A DNA stretch of 11,958 bases from NCBI GenBank assembly GCA_029261615.1, contig JAJDAX010000205.1, positions 1-11,958 on the forward strand, written 5' to 3'. Origin of the DNA: Nitrospinaceae bacterium. Lineage in GTDB: Bacteria; Nitrospinota; Nitrospinia; Nitrospinales; Nitrospinaceae. The notes below the pieces were generated by a model. It searched no databases and was not told the origin of the DNA. It saw nothing but the letters and a program-made list of their open reading frames with translations. Positions 1-8,643 of the stretch are shown in pieces. Position 1 is the stretch's first letter. The number at the start of each line of letters is the position of its first letter. A program made the position numbers and the translations under genes.

Positions 1-855
1 CTCTTGGCCCGGGCTATTCATATGGCAAGCGAGGTTCAAAAAGGACCCTTTATCGCCGTAAACTGTGGGGCAATTCCTGGGGAACTGGTGGAGTCTGAAC
101 TATTCGGCCATTTAAAAGGATCTTTTACGGGAGCGACCCAAGACCACATTGGATATATTGAGGCCTCCCATGAAGGCACCTTGTTCCTGGATGAAGTAGG
201 AGAGTTACCTTTAAGCGCCCAGGTCAAATTATTAAGGGTACTTCAGGAAAAAGTGGTCACAAGGGTAGGATCGACACAACCTATCAAAGTTACCATGCGG
301 GTGATTGCCGCGACCAACCGCAACCTGCCAAAGGAAATGGCCAAGGGGACTTTCAGAGAGGATCTTTTCCATCGACTGGGTGTCGCCCTATTCTATGTTC
401 CTCCCTTAAGGGAACGTGAGGGAGACATAGGGCTCTTAATCAACCATTTCATTGAACAAATAAATATTGAGGCCCAGGGACAACCTGGATATCAGAACAA
501 GTCACTTACAGCAGGAGCAAGACGTTTGCTCAACCGTCATCCCTGGCATGGCAATATTCGCGAACTGGCCAACACACTTCTCAGGGCTGCTATATGGACA
601 ATTGGAAAAAACATCGGAGAAAAGGATATCAAGGAAGCCCTGCTTCCTGATTACTCGGAGACTTCTACAGATATCCTTGAAAAACCCTTGGGGAAGGATT
701 TCAAAATCCAGGAATTAGTGGATCAGGTGGCATCACACTATTTAAACAGGGCTATGGAAGAATCGGGGGGAAATAAAAGTAAAGCCGCTCGACTGGTGGG
801 ACTTTCCAGCTACCAGACTTTTGACAACTGGATGCGCCGTTACGAATCTAAATAA
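1..855 (+). CDS. Sigma-54-dependent transcriptional activator, 3' part (AAA+ and Fis-type HTH)
   Basis: This is the C-terminal part of an enhancer-binding protein that uses ATP hydrolysis to open promoters held by sigma-54 RNA polymerase. The frame is open from base 1, so the true start and the Walker A loop lie outside the window. Visible AAA+ elements are the sigma-54 contact loop GSFTGA (bases 118-135, the common Ser variant of GAFTGA), Walker B GTLFLDE (175-195), the FREDLFHRL arginine-finger segment, and WHGNIREL of sensor II. The last 30 residues form a Fis-like helix-turn-helix ([13 protein letters not shown]), but the recognition helix reads [11 protein letters not shown] instead of the usual RTLYRKL type. 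Any receiver, GAF or PAS sensory domain would be upstream. It ends with TAA and converges on atpC. The family call is secure; the target genes are unknown. Confidence 0.93.
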   Translation, partial: LLARAIHMASEVQKGPFIAVNCGAIPGELVESELFGHLKGSFTGATQDHIGYIEASHEGTLFLDEVGELPLSAQVKLLRVLQEKVVTRVGSTQPIKVTMRVIAATNRNLPKEMAKGTFREDLFHRLGVALFYVPPLREREGDIGLLINHFIEQINIEAQGQPGYQNKSLTAGARRLLNRHPWHGNIRELANTLLRAAIWTIGKNIGEKDIKEALLPDYSETSTDILEKPLGKDFKIQELVDQVASHYLNRAMEESGGNKSKAARLVGLSSYQTFDNWMRRYESK

Positions 856-935
856 AGCCGAGTCCAAACAGGAGTAGCCACAACCAATAATATGGTTTTA
901 GTTTAAAAACTTACTTTGGCTTGGAGGGAAGTGCT
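856..935. other. Convergent intergenic gap, possible weak terminator
   Basis: These 80 bases separate the ends of the sigma-54 activator (+) and atpC (-). A 5-bp stem AACCA/TGGTT (882-886 with 893-897) is followed on the plus strand by a T-rich run (TTTTAGTTT). It could be a weak terminator for the activator gene. No convincing terminator with a U-tract is visible for the atp operon on the minus strand. Confidence 0.3.
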
Positions 936-1346
936 TCAGTTGCTCTGGGTGTGTTCCAGGCGGGCCAGGGCGCGGAACAGTTTCTTCTGTGCTTCACGGA
1001 GTTCCTCTTCTTCGAGGTCGCCTTTGGCAATCAAAGCTTCAGCTTTCTTGCGAGCTTCCTCAGCGCGTTCCCTGTCGATACCACTCAGGAATTCAGCTGT
1101 CTCGGCCAAAACCGTCACCCGGTTGGAAGTGACTTCTATATAACCGTCGCTGACAACGAGCGCAATCTCCTCGCCATCCTTTTCATAAGACAATTGTCCG
1201 GGACGGAGGGTGGAAAAAAGCGGTGAGTGATCGAAAAGAATCCCCATGTCGCCTTCAGTACCTGGCACATTTACCTGATCGACTTCATCAGTCACCATAT
1301 GCCGTTCCGGTGTCACAATGCTGAGATGTAGTTTGCTGTCTGCCAT
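936..1346 (-). CDS. atpC: ATP synthase F1 subunit epsilon
   Basis: The epsilon subunit is part of the rotating central stalk. It couples the gamma subunit to the c-ring and can inhibit ATP hydrolysis. The 136-residue product has the family's N-terminal beta-sandwich (start KLHLSIVTPER, then VPGTEGDMGIL and HSPLFSTLRPG) and a C-terminal helical hairpin rich in Glu, Ala and Arg. Length is normal. It is the last gene of the atp operon, starting 5 bases after the atpD stop. No Shine-Dalgarno sequence lies before its ATG, so translation is probably coupled to atpD. The C-terminal helices lack an obvious ATP-binding motif, but I cannot judge the inhibitory behaviour from sequence alone. Confidence 0.96.
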   Translation of the reverse strand: MADSKLHLSIVTPERHMVTDEVDQVNVPGTEGDMGILFDHSPLFSTLRPGQLSYEKDGEEIALVVSDGYIEVTSNRVTVLAETAEFLSGIDRERAEEARKKAEALIAKGDLEEEELREAQKKLFRALARLEHTQSN

Positions 1347-1351
1347 AATTG

Positions 1352-3654
<2,303 letters not shown>

Positions 3655-3657
3655 GGG

Positions 3658-5160
3658 TTAGAACAATTCCTTATATTCTTTAAGAGCGGAACGGATTTTT
3701 GCTTCAGTGTCATCATCGAGTTTTTTCGCTTCGGCGATGGCATCCATAACACCCTTGTGTTTTTCTTCCATGAAGTTAAGGAAACCCGCTTCAAACTTCT
3801 GAATGTCGCTAGGTTTGATGTCGTCCAGCAACCCTTTAACACCGGCGAAGATTGAGATGATCTGCTGAACAACACTCAACGGCCTGTACTGATCCTGTTT
3901 GAGAAGTTCAACGAGACGTTCACCACGGCTGAGCTGAGCCTGTGTAGCCGGATCGAGGTCACTACCGAACTGGGCGAAGGCCGCCATTTCACGGTACTGA
4001 GCGAGATCAAGACGCAACTGACCGGCAACCTGCTTCATGCCCTTAATCTGGGCAGCACCACCAACACGTGAAACGGAAAGCCCAACGTTAATTGCTGGCC
4101 GGACACCTGAGAAAAACAGATCCGACTCAAGATAAATCTGACCGTCCGTAATGGAGATAACATTCGTCGGGATGTAAGCCGATACGTCACCAGCCTGCGT
4201 TTCGATGATAGGCAAAGCCGTCATCGAACCTGCGCCTAAATCATCACTGAGTTTAGCTGAACGTTCCAACAAGCGAGAATGAACGTAGAACACGTCACCC
4301 GGGTATGCTTCGCGTCCTGGAGGACGTCTCAGCAGAAGAGACAACTGTCGATAAGCCGCTGCCTGCTTGGACAGATCATCGTAAACGATGAGAGCATGCA
4401 TGCCGTTGTCGCGGAAATACTCACCGATAGCACAGCCACAATAGGGTGCAACAAACTGCATCGGTGCCGGGTCACTGGCGGTTGCAGCCACAACCACGGT
4501 GTACTTCATTGCATCATGCTCTTCGAGCGTTTTAACAACACGAGCAACAGTGGATCGTTTCTGTCCAATTGCAACGTAAATGCAGTAAACGTTCTGGCCT
4601 TTTTGATTGATGATCGTGTCGAGGGCAACTGCGGTTTTCCCGGTTTGCCTGTCGCCGATGATGAGTTCGCGCTGTCCGCGTCCAATCGGAATCATGCCGT
4701 CAATGGCTTTAATTCCAGTTTGCATCGGTTCGTGAACCGATTTACGATCGATAACGCCAGGGGCGATTCTCTCGATAGGACCGGTTTGAGTTGTGTTGAG
4801 AGGGCCCTTACCATCAATGGGCTGGCCGATACCATTTACAACACGACCAACCAGTTCCATACCCACCGGAACCTCCATGATACGACCGGTCCGCTTGACC
4901 TCATCGCCTTCCTTGACGTGGGTGTCGAATCCCATGAGGACCGCACCGATATTGTCCTCTTCAAGGTTCAGGACCATTCCGTACAGATCATTGGGAAAAA
5001 GAATCAGCTCACCCGCCATGGCATCTTCCAGGCCATAAATACGGGCAATACCGTCACCAACCGAAATTACCCGGCCGGTTTCCTTGAGCTCAATTCCCTC
5101 GTCGAATCCCTCAATTTGTTTTTGGATCAGAGAACTGATCTCATCAGCTCGCAAGCTCAC
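3658..5160 (-). CDS. atpA: ATP synthase F1 subunit alpha
   Basis: Alpha forms the non-catalytic nucleotide sites and provides the arginine finger to the neighbouring beta catalytic site. The 500-residue product has P-loop GDRQTGKT (residues 169-176), Walker B-like [10 protein letters not shown] (256-265) and the SVSRVGG segment carrying the arginine finger (R365). The N-terminal barrel and C-terminal helical domain are complete. The start is GTG: the motif GAGGAGG lies 6 bases before it, inside the end of atpH, and the first residues [12 protein letters not shown] match the usual alpha N-terminus. The coding region overlaps atpH by 17 bases, which suggests tight translational coupling. It is 3 bases from atpG. 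Confidence 0.99.
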   Translation of the reverse strand: MSLRADEISSLIQKQIEGFDEGIELKETGRVISVGDGIARIYGLEDAMAGELILFPNDLYGMVLNLEEDNIGAVLMGFDTHVKEGDEVKRTGRIMEVPVGMELVGRVVNGIGQPIDGKGPLNTTQTGPIERIAPGVIDRKSVHEPMQTGIKAIDGMIPIGRGQRELIIGDRQTGKTAVALDTIINQKGQNVYCIYVAIGQKRSTVARVVKTLEEHDAMKYTVVVAATASDPAPMQFVAPYCGCAIGEYFRDNGMHALIVYDDLSKQAAAYRQLSLLLRRPPGREAYPGDVFYVHSRLLERSAKLSDDLGAGSMTALPIIETQAGDVSAYIPTNVISITDGQIYLESDLFFSGVRPAINVGLSVSRVGGAAQIKGMKQVAGQLRLDLAQYREMAAFAQFGSDLDPATQAQLSRGERLVELLKQDQYRPLSVVQQIISIFAGVKGLLDDIKPSDIQKFEAGFLNFMEEKHKGVMDAIAEAKKLDDDTEAKIRSALKEYKELF

Positions 5161-5710
5161 TTAAGGCCTCCTCATTACGGATCACGCGTTTTAATTGCTC
5201 CAGCCTGTTTTTTATGGTGGCATCCACCACCCGGCTTCCCACCAGCAGGCGAATCCCGCCAATCAACCCCTCATCAACAGAGGTTTCAAGGATAGCGGTT
5301 TTACCCAGTTGGCGATCCAGCGATGTTTTTAATTTATCCAGCTCAGCCTGCCCAATGGGACCGGCCGAGATCACTTTGACACGAACCTGACCCAGGCGTT
5401 GATCAACAAACCCCCGGAAATAGGTCGCAATATGTTTCACAAATGGCACTTTTTGCCTTTGAACCAACAGCTCCATCAGCTTTCGGACCTGAACCGGTGC
5501 CTGGGTGCGGTCACACATTTCCCCAACCATCGCCTCTTTCCTTTCATCCGGAAATGAAGGATGAATGAAAAACCGATACAAGTTGGGATCCAGGCTAAAA
5601 GCTTCACCGATATTTGTCAGGGACTCCAGAGCCTGATTCAACTGGCCCGTTTCAGGAATAGAATCGGACAAAGCTTCGGCGAACCGCTTACCAATCTGAT
5701 TTTCAATCAT
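5144..5710 (-). CDS. atpH: ATP synthase F1 subunit delta
   Basis: Delta sits on top of F1 and joins it to the b-subunit stator stalk. The 188-residue product has the OSCP/delta pattern: an N-terminal helical bundle starting near [10 protein letters not shown], the middle segment [13 protein letters not shown], and a C-terminal region with [29 protein letters not shown], split here as the family's conserved GLIGG and VGSRVVD parts. Length is slightly above the usual 175-180. The ATG has only a weak Shine-Dalgarno candidate (GGGTGAT). It follows atpF by 38 bases, and its 3' end overlaps atpA by 17 bases. Confidence 0.97.
   Translation of the reverse strand: MIENQIGKRFAEALSDSIPETGQLNQALESLTNIGEAFSLDPNLYRFFIHPSFPDERKEAMVGEMCDRTQAPVQVRKLMELLVQRQKVPFVKHIATYFRGFVDQRLGQVRVKVISAGPIGQAELDKLKTSLDRQLGKTAILETSVDEGLIGGIRLLVGSRVVDATIKNRLEQLKRVIRNEEALSELAS
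5167..5173 (-). promoter_or_regulatory. Ribosome binding site of atpA inside atpH
   Basis: The minus strand reads GAGGAGG, then the 6-base spacer CCTTAA, then GTG. This near-consensus Shine-Dalgarno sequence decides the GTG start of atpA and lies within the coding end of atpH. Confidence 0.85.
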
Positions 5711-5748
5711 GTCTTATCACCCACACCTTAGACTCGGGACGATCCCAA

Positions 5749-6264
5749 TCAGGCCTTTTGCTCCAGATTACTCAGAACTTCTTCAATCGATTCATCGACC
5801 AGACGTTTCTTGTCATCATCGTTCAATGTCCGACGCAGTACTTTCTCGGTAGACGCAACCGTCAGGACAGAAATATAATCCCTGATCTCACTCATTAACT
5901 GGTTGCGCGAGGTGAGGATTTCATGCTCGGTGTCCTTCTGGATCTGTCGGCATTTCGCCTGAGTATCGCTGATGGTCTTTTCTGATATTTTCCGTGCCTC
6001 TTCCTGAGCCAGGGAGACGATCGTCGCCGCCTTTTCGTGAGCGGTTTTTAACTGCGCTTCAAAATCAAGCTTCAGTTTTTCCGCTTCAACCTTCAGGTCC
6101 TCTGCAGATTGGATATCTGTCCGGATTTTAGAGGTTCGCTCTTCCAAAGCCTTTAAAATAGGCGGAAAAGCAAACTTCCAAAGCAGAAAGAGGAAAATCG
6201 CAAAGGAAATAAGAGACCAGAAAAGCAGGGGGGTGAAGACCTCTACTTGTTCAAACTGTGGCAT
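5749..6264 (-). CDS. atpF: ATP synthase Fo subunit b
   Basis: Subunit b is the stator stalk, anchored in the membrane and reaching up to delta. The 171-residue product has one N-terminal membrane segment (about residues 10-30, PLLFWSLISFAIFLFLLW) followed by a long charged helix with the heptad-like Ala, Glu, Lys and Gln pattern expected of the right-handed coiled coil. Only one b gene is present, so b is presumably a homodimer. The ATG was chosen because an in-frame TAA lies just upstream and the MPQFEQ start matches b-family N-termini. No Shine-Dalgarno sequence precedes it. A short frame with a strong site (6251-6295) runs into it, which may supply ribosomes by coupling. Confidence 0.97.
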   Translation of the reverse strand: MPQFEQVEVFTPLLFWSLISFAIFLFLLWKFAFPPILKALEERTSKIRTDIQSAEDLKVEAEKLKLDFEAQLKTAHEKAATIVSLAQEEARKISEKTISDTQAKCRQIQKDTEHEILTSRNQLMSEIRDYISVLTVASTEKVLRRTLNDDDKKRLVDESIEEVLSNLEQKA

Positions 6265-6295
6265 ATTTTTGTACGTTTAAGTTGGAGGTTAACAT
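6251..6295 (-). CDS. Candidate 14-codon mini-ORF linking atpE and atpF
   Basis: On the minus strand, AAGGAG (6304-6309) is followed after 8 bases by ATG and 13 further sense codons (product MLTSNLNVQKYATV), then TGA. The frame differs from atpF and overlaps its first 14 bases. atpF itself has no ribosome binding site, while this frame has one of the best in the operon. The likely role is reinitiation or coupling to load ribosomes onto atpF. A 4-bp stem CTCC/GGAG (6304-6307 with 6314-6317) could partly mask the site. Whether the peptide has any role of its own, or is made at all, is unknown. Confidence 0.35.
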   Translation of the reverse strand: MLTSNLNVQKYATV

Positions 6296-6331
6296 TCGGT
6301 TGTCTCCTTAAATGGAGCTGACCGGAATAGC

Positions 6332-6559
6332 TTATGCTTTCCCCATCAAAATAAACGCCAGGACCAGCGCATAAAGCGCAACGGCTTCCACGAGTGCAAA
6401 CCCGATCCAGCAGTACTTGGCCACACGGGCTTCGGCGTTGGGCTGACGGCCTACAGTTTCGATCGTCTTTGCAAAAATGTGGGCGATCCCGAGAGCGGCG
6501 CCAAAAAACCCTGCAGCACACAATCCCATTCCCAATAACGCAGCTGCTGATGCATCCAT
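6332..6559 (-). CDS. atpE: ATP synthase Fo subunit c
   Basis: Subunit c forms the rotor ring that carries ions across the membrane. The 75-residue protein is a helical hairpin with the polar loop RQPNAE (residues 38-43), and the essential carboxylate is E58 in FALVEAVAL. Counting back from the conserved helix-1 Lys (K31), the position that is Gln in sodium-coupled rings is I25, and the residue after E58 is Ala instead of Ser or Thr, so proton coupling is predicted. The helix-1 glycine motif is reduced (G20, G24, A26, A30, with H27 and F29 between). AGGAGAGG (6565-6572) is a strong ribosome binding site, fitting the high copy number of c. Confidence 0.98.
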   Translation of the reverse strand: MDASAAALLGMGLCAAGFFGAALGIAHIFAKTIETVGRQPNAEARVAKYCWIGFALVEAVALYALVLAFILMGKA

Positions 6560-6589
6560 CCTATCCTCTCCTATTCTTTAAGGATTCAA

Positions 6590-7324
6590 TCAGTGTAACT
6601 TGATGACATCTCCGATGTACACGCAAGTCAGTGTTGCAAATATGTAAGCCTGAATCAGCGCAATCGCCATTTCAAGGACATTGATGATAATGGTAAATCC
6701 GAACGGTAACCAGGCAACCCAGCCAGGTGCGGTCAGGGTCAAAGCAAACAAAACGCCAAGCACCGTATGCCCTGCAGTCATGTTGGCAAACAAACGAACC
6801 GAAAGTGAAATCGGCCGCGCCAGCAGGCTGATCGTTTCAACAATTACCATGAACGGGATCATGATCTTGGGGACACCCGGTGGAACCAGAATTCCCAGGA
6901 AATGAAGCCCATGCTTGGCAAAACCAATGAGCAGGGTCATGAGAAATATCAGCACAGAAAATGCGCCTGTGACGACCAACTGACTGGTAATCGTGTAAGA
7001 GCCGGGGACGAGCCCGATGAAGTTACAGGCGAAAATAAAGAAGAATAATGCCGCAATAAAATTAAAATATTTTTTGCCTTCTTCGCCAATGAATTCGTCC
7101 GTCATTCCACGTATAAACTCCAGCGCCATCTCCCCAACGCTTTGCAATTTGCCAGGGACCAGTTTCACACCCTTGCTAACCACCAGCATGAAAAACAAAT
7201 AGACCAGTGCCAGCCCGATCCACATCGCAATAATCGCTTTGTTGATCGATATATCAAGACCCCCGAGGTGCAAGTTCACCAGGGGATGCAATTCAAAATG
7301 GTGTAACGGATTTTCTCCGGACAT
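6590..7324 (-). CDS. atpB: ATP synthase Fo subunit a
   Basis: Subunit a contains the two ion half-channels against the c-ring. The 244-residue protein has five to six hydrophobic segments (about residues 28-50, 86-106, 112-135, 152-170, 185-235). The essential arginine is R177 in SVRLFANMTAGH, and the C-terminal helix has IALIQAYIFATL, the usual Gln-containing segment that faces the half-channel. N-terminal LHHFELHPL is typical. The ribosome binding site AGGAG (7330-7334) overlaps the TAG stop of atpZ, 5 bases before the ATG, so the two genes are closely coupled. It lies 30 bases upstream of atpE. Confidence 0.99.
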   Translation of the reverse strand: MSGENPLHHFELHPLVNLHLGGLDISINKAIIAMWIGLALVYLFFMLVVSKGVKLVPGKLQSVGEMALEFIRGMTDEFIGEEGKKYFNFIAALFFFIFACNFIGLVPGSYTITSQLVVTGAFSVLIFLMTLLIGFAKHGLHFLGILVPPGVPKIMIPFMVIVETISLLARPISLSVRLFANMTAGHTVLGVLFALTLTAPGWVAWLPFGFTIIINVLEMAIALIQAYIFATLTCVYIGDVIKLH

Positions 7325-7332
7325 TCACGCTC

Positions 7333-7608
7333 CTAAAATTTTAAATCGTCCGATTTTTCCTTTGACTCCGGTTTTTCGGAGTCGTCTTCTTCCTCTGGAG
7401 GTGCCAACCCCTCTGCTGCTCGGTATACGCTCAAACATCCTGCAGCCCCACCAAAAATCACTCCCAAAGCCAGAAACCAGGGACTGGTTTCGAGCCAATA
7501 ATCCAGAAAGTACCCCATGAGCGTTCCAACCCCGGTCGCCACCGTGAACTCTACTCCGAGTCGCATGGCAAACCCTATGCCCTGCCTGAAACTATCATTA
7601 CTTTTCAT
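7333..7608 (-). CDS. atpZ: AtpZ/AtpI-family small membrane protein
   Basis: This 91-residue protein has two membrane segments (about residues 11-36 and 43-63) with the AtpZ pattern: a Gly-rich first helix, LDYWLETSPW between the helices, and GGAAGCLSVYR at the end of the second. The tail is very acidic (PEEEDDSEKPE). Family members are encoded at the head of many bacterial atp operons and have been linked to magnesium or calcium handling or to assembly of the c-ring. The exact role here is not shown. The ATG has no clear Shine-Dalgarno sequence, and a second Met at residue 15 is a less likely start because it would remove part of the first helix. It is probably the first gene of the transcript that begins near 7806. 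Confidence 0.88.
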   Translation of the reverse strand: MKSNDSFRQGIGFAMRLGVEFTVATGVGTLMGYFLDYWLETSPWFLALGVIFGGAAGCLSVYRAAEGLAPPEEEDDSEKPESKEKSDDLKF

Positions 7609-7637
7609 GATGGCTTTGGTGGGTTTATCCGGGCCGG

Positions 7638-7653
7638 GGTCAAAATTTTAACC
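7638..7653. repeat. 16-bp near-palindrome upstream of atpZ
   Basis: The plus strand reads GGTCAAAATTTTAACC, self-complementary except for one pair. It is centred about 37 bases before the atpZ start. It could be a protein-binding site or simply an AT-rich chance palindrome. Confidence 0.4.
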
Positions 7654-7746
7654 TGGTTGGTCTCCTAGCAGGGGAACTTTAAAAGGTAGCTTATTGTTTT
7701 ATTTACTTAAAAATGTTTTTCGAGACGAACGTCTGCCCCACGGCCT

Positions 7747-7791
7747 CCATCTTAAAACTGAATCGGCATAAATCAGAGCAGTTTGAGATGG
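7747..7791. repeat. Imperfect inverted repeat (hairpin) in the atp leader
   Basis: The arms CCATCT and AAACTG (7747-7752, 7755-7760) pair with CAGTTT and AGATGG (7779-7784, 7786-7791), with a small asymmetric bulge (TA against G) and an 18-base loop. This gives 12 Watson-Crick pairs. If the promoter at 7814-7842 is right, the structure forms near the 5' end of the atp mRNA. Confidence 0.6.
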
Positions 7792-7813
7792 TTTCTTCAA
7801 GTAAATTGGACCG

Positions 7814-7842
7814 AAAATATCGTTCAATTAACCATAAGTCAA
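7814..7842 (-). promoter_or_regulatory. Predicted sigma-70 promoter of the atp operon
   Basis: On the minus strand, TTGACT (7837-7842) is separated by exactly 17 bases from TATTTT (7814-7819), matching the -35 consensus at five of six positions and the -10 at four of six. Transcription would start near 7806, giving a 5' leader of about 200 bases before atpZ. It lies just beyond the ferredoxin terminator, as expected for a new transcription unit. Confidence 0.6.
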
Positions 7843-7903
7843 TGGAAAAGTGGATATTTTCTTGTGAGAGCCCAAGTTGCGGTTGATTACCGCCAAAAAA
7901 CCG

Positions 7904-7938
7904 AAAAAAAACCGCCCCTTAATTATAAAGGAGCGGTT
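7904..7938 (-). terminator. Rho-independent terminator of the ferredoxin gene
   Basis: An 11-bp stem (7910-7920 with 7928-7938, arms AAGGAGCGGTT and AACCGCCCCTT on the plus strand) has a 7-base loop. The single non-Watson-Crick pair is a G-U wobble only in minus-strand RNA. On that strand the stem runs into eight T residues (7904-7911), with six more at 7895-7900. It sits 21 bases after the ferredoxin stop. Confidence 0.88.
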
Positions 7939-7959
7939 AAAAATTATGTCTTACCAAGT

Positions 7960-8286
7960 TTAGTAGGGAAGCTCTCCCAACTCAGATTCGTATTTTGCAA
8001 GCGGCCACATGTCGATTGCGTCCCACGGACAACCTTCAAGAAAAGTGTCCATCGGGCCCTTGGACGTGCATTTCTTGCAACCTATGCAGGTCAGAGGGTC
8101 TACTTCTACCCGATTGAAAAAAGGAGCGTCCGGATTTTGAACTTCATACATGCAATTATCAACCGGGCATTCGGTTATGCAAATGGGTGACCCGCCGCAG
8201 CCTGTACAGGCATCGTTGATTACTGCAAGAATTTTTGGTTTGCGCTTGCGTTGCTGAGTTCGTTTGGCTCTTTCTGCAACTGCCAT
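7960..8286 (-). CDS. Ferredoxin-like protein with two [4Fe-4S] cluster motifs
   Basis: This is a small electron carrier, probably cytoplasmic. The 108-residue protein has a first motif C27-x2-C30-x5-C36-x3-C40-P and a second motif C67-x2-C70-x2-C73 followed after 12 residues by C86-P. In the usual bacterial ferredoxin pattern, C27, C30, C36 and C86 would hold one cluster and C67, C70, C73 and C40 the other. Inserts in both motifs (GGSPI, and GPMDTFLEG before C86) and an extra C45 depart from the classical CxxCxxCxxxCP spacing. The N-terminus is strongly basic (KRTQQRKRKPK) with no signal peptide. AGGGG lies 9 bases before the ATG. It has its own promoter and terminator, so it is monocistronic; the redox partner is not evident. 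Confidence 0.9.
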   Translation of the reverse strand: MAVAERAKRTQQRKRKPKILAVINDACTGCGGSPICITECPVDNCMYEVQNPDAPFFNRVEVDPLTCIGCKKCTSKGPMDTFLEGCPWDAIDMWPLAKYESELGELPY

Positions 8287-8354
8287 ATGAGTACCCCTAA
8301 ATTAAGCAGAAATTCAGGCTGATTACTTTATCAGGCTAACAGTTTCCTGCCAGA

Positions 8355-8383
8355 TTTATAGCAAATTACAGGCATTGTTGCAA
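8355..8383 (-). promoter_or_regulatory. Predicted sigma-70 promoter of the ferredoxin gene
   Basis: On the minus strand, TTGCAA (8378-8383) is 17 bases from TATAAA (8355-8360). The -10 matches five of six consensus positions and the -35 four of six. Transcription would begin near 8348, about 60 bases before the start codon. Confidence 0.55.
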
Positions 8384-8518
8384 AATAAATCCCCTCACGG
8401 CCCCGCTTTTAATTTCAAAATAAACGCATTCCGGTCGATTACGGCTCAACCAAGGCACTCTGTTCAAAAAAACTGCACAAAAAAACTTTTAACTCCAACC
8501 AATATTGAATGGTCCTTA

Positions 8519-8546
8519 TTGAATCAATCCCGGAACAGTCTATAAT
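8519..8546 (+). promoter_or_regulatory. Predicted sigma-70 promoter of holB-ricT-metG
   Basis: TTGAAT (8519-8524), a 16-base spacer, and a perfect TATAAT (8541-8546) place the start near 8553, about 90 bases before holB. The -35 overlaps the palindrome ATTGA-A-TCAAT (8518-8528) and the second of two TATTGAAT repeats (8503-8510, 8517-8524), which could be an operator. Confidence 0.72.
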
Positions 8547-8576
8547 GATAACGATTTAAGCCTAAGAGCTTGCCCA

Positions 8577-8610
8577 CAGGATACCTGATCAATTACCTCA
8601 GGGCTTCCTG
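8577..8610 (+). promoter_or_regulatory. Imperfect hairpin in the holB leader
   Basis: CAGGA-TA-CCTGA pairs with TCAGG-GCT-TCCTG, giving ten base pairs with a small internal loop and a 9-base terminal loop. It lies in the predicted 5' leader between transcription start and holB. No T-run follows, so it is not a terminator by itself. Confidence 0.4.
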
Positions 8611-8643
8611 CTTAAAAATAGTCAAACCAATTGATGCACAACA

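Larger units (their letters stand above)
7609..7959. other. Intergenic region: atp promoter, long leader and ferredoxin terminator
   Basis: This 351-base gap has no credible protein gene. Reading the minus strand from the right, it holds the ferredoxin terminator (7904-7938), a sigma-70-like promoter (7814-7842), and a leader of about 200 bases before atpZ. The leader has a 45-base imperfect inverted repeat (7747-7791), a 12-bp palindrome AGACG-AA-CGTCT (7723-7734), and a 16-bp near-palindrome centred on AAAATTTT (7638-7653). A 5-bp inverted repeat GCGGT/ACCGC (7879-7883 with 7889-7893) lies between terminator and promoter. Confidence 0.7.
8287..8643. other. Divergent promoter region between ferredoxin gene and holB
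   Basis: This 357-base region has no credible protein gene. It contains a minus-strand promoter for the ferredoxin gene (8355-8383), a plus-strand promoter for holB (8519-8546), a direct repeat TCAGGCT (8314-8320, 8331-8337) in the ferredoxin leader, TATTGAAT repeats at the holB -35, and an imperfect hairpin (8577-8610) in the holB leader. The middle part (about 8390-8500) is A-rich, with no further element I can name. Confidence 0.65.

Noticed and set aside
4279..5295. Open frame of 338 codons on the plus strand opposite atpA and atpH
   Set aside because: It lies fully antisense to two unmistakable genes, resembles no family I know, and has low-complexity composition typical of the reverse of a conserved gene.
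6332..6559. Sodium-coupled ATP synthase
   Set aside because: The Gln and Ser/Thr sodium ligands expected in the c-subunit are I25 and A59, so sodium coupling is not supported.
7712..7734. Weak hairpin AGACG/CGTCT followed by an A/T run in the atp leader, as a possible attenuator
   Set aside because: The stem has only four to five pairs, and the T-run is interrupted and not directly adjacent, so it is below what I would call a terminator.
7703..7750. Minus-strand 15-codon frame (MEAVGQTFVSKNIFK) in the atp leader, as a possible leader peptide
   Set aside because: No Shine-Dalgarno sequence, and no run of regulatory codons or adjoining attenuator is evident.
7783..8190. Plus-strand frame of 135 codons starting in the intergenic region
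   Set aside because: It runs through the ferredoxin terminator and then antisense through the ferredoxin gene, has no ribosome binding site, and no family resemblance.
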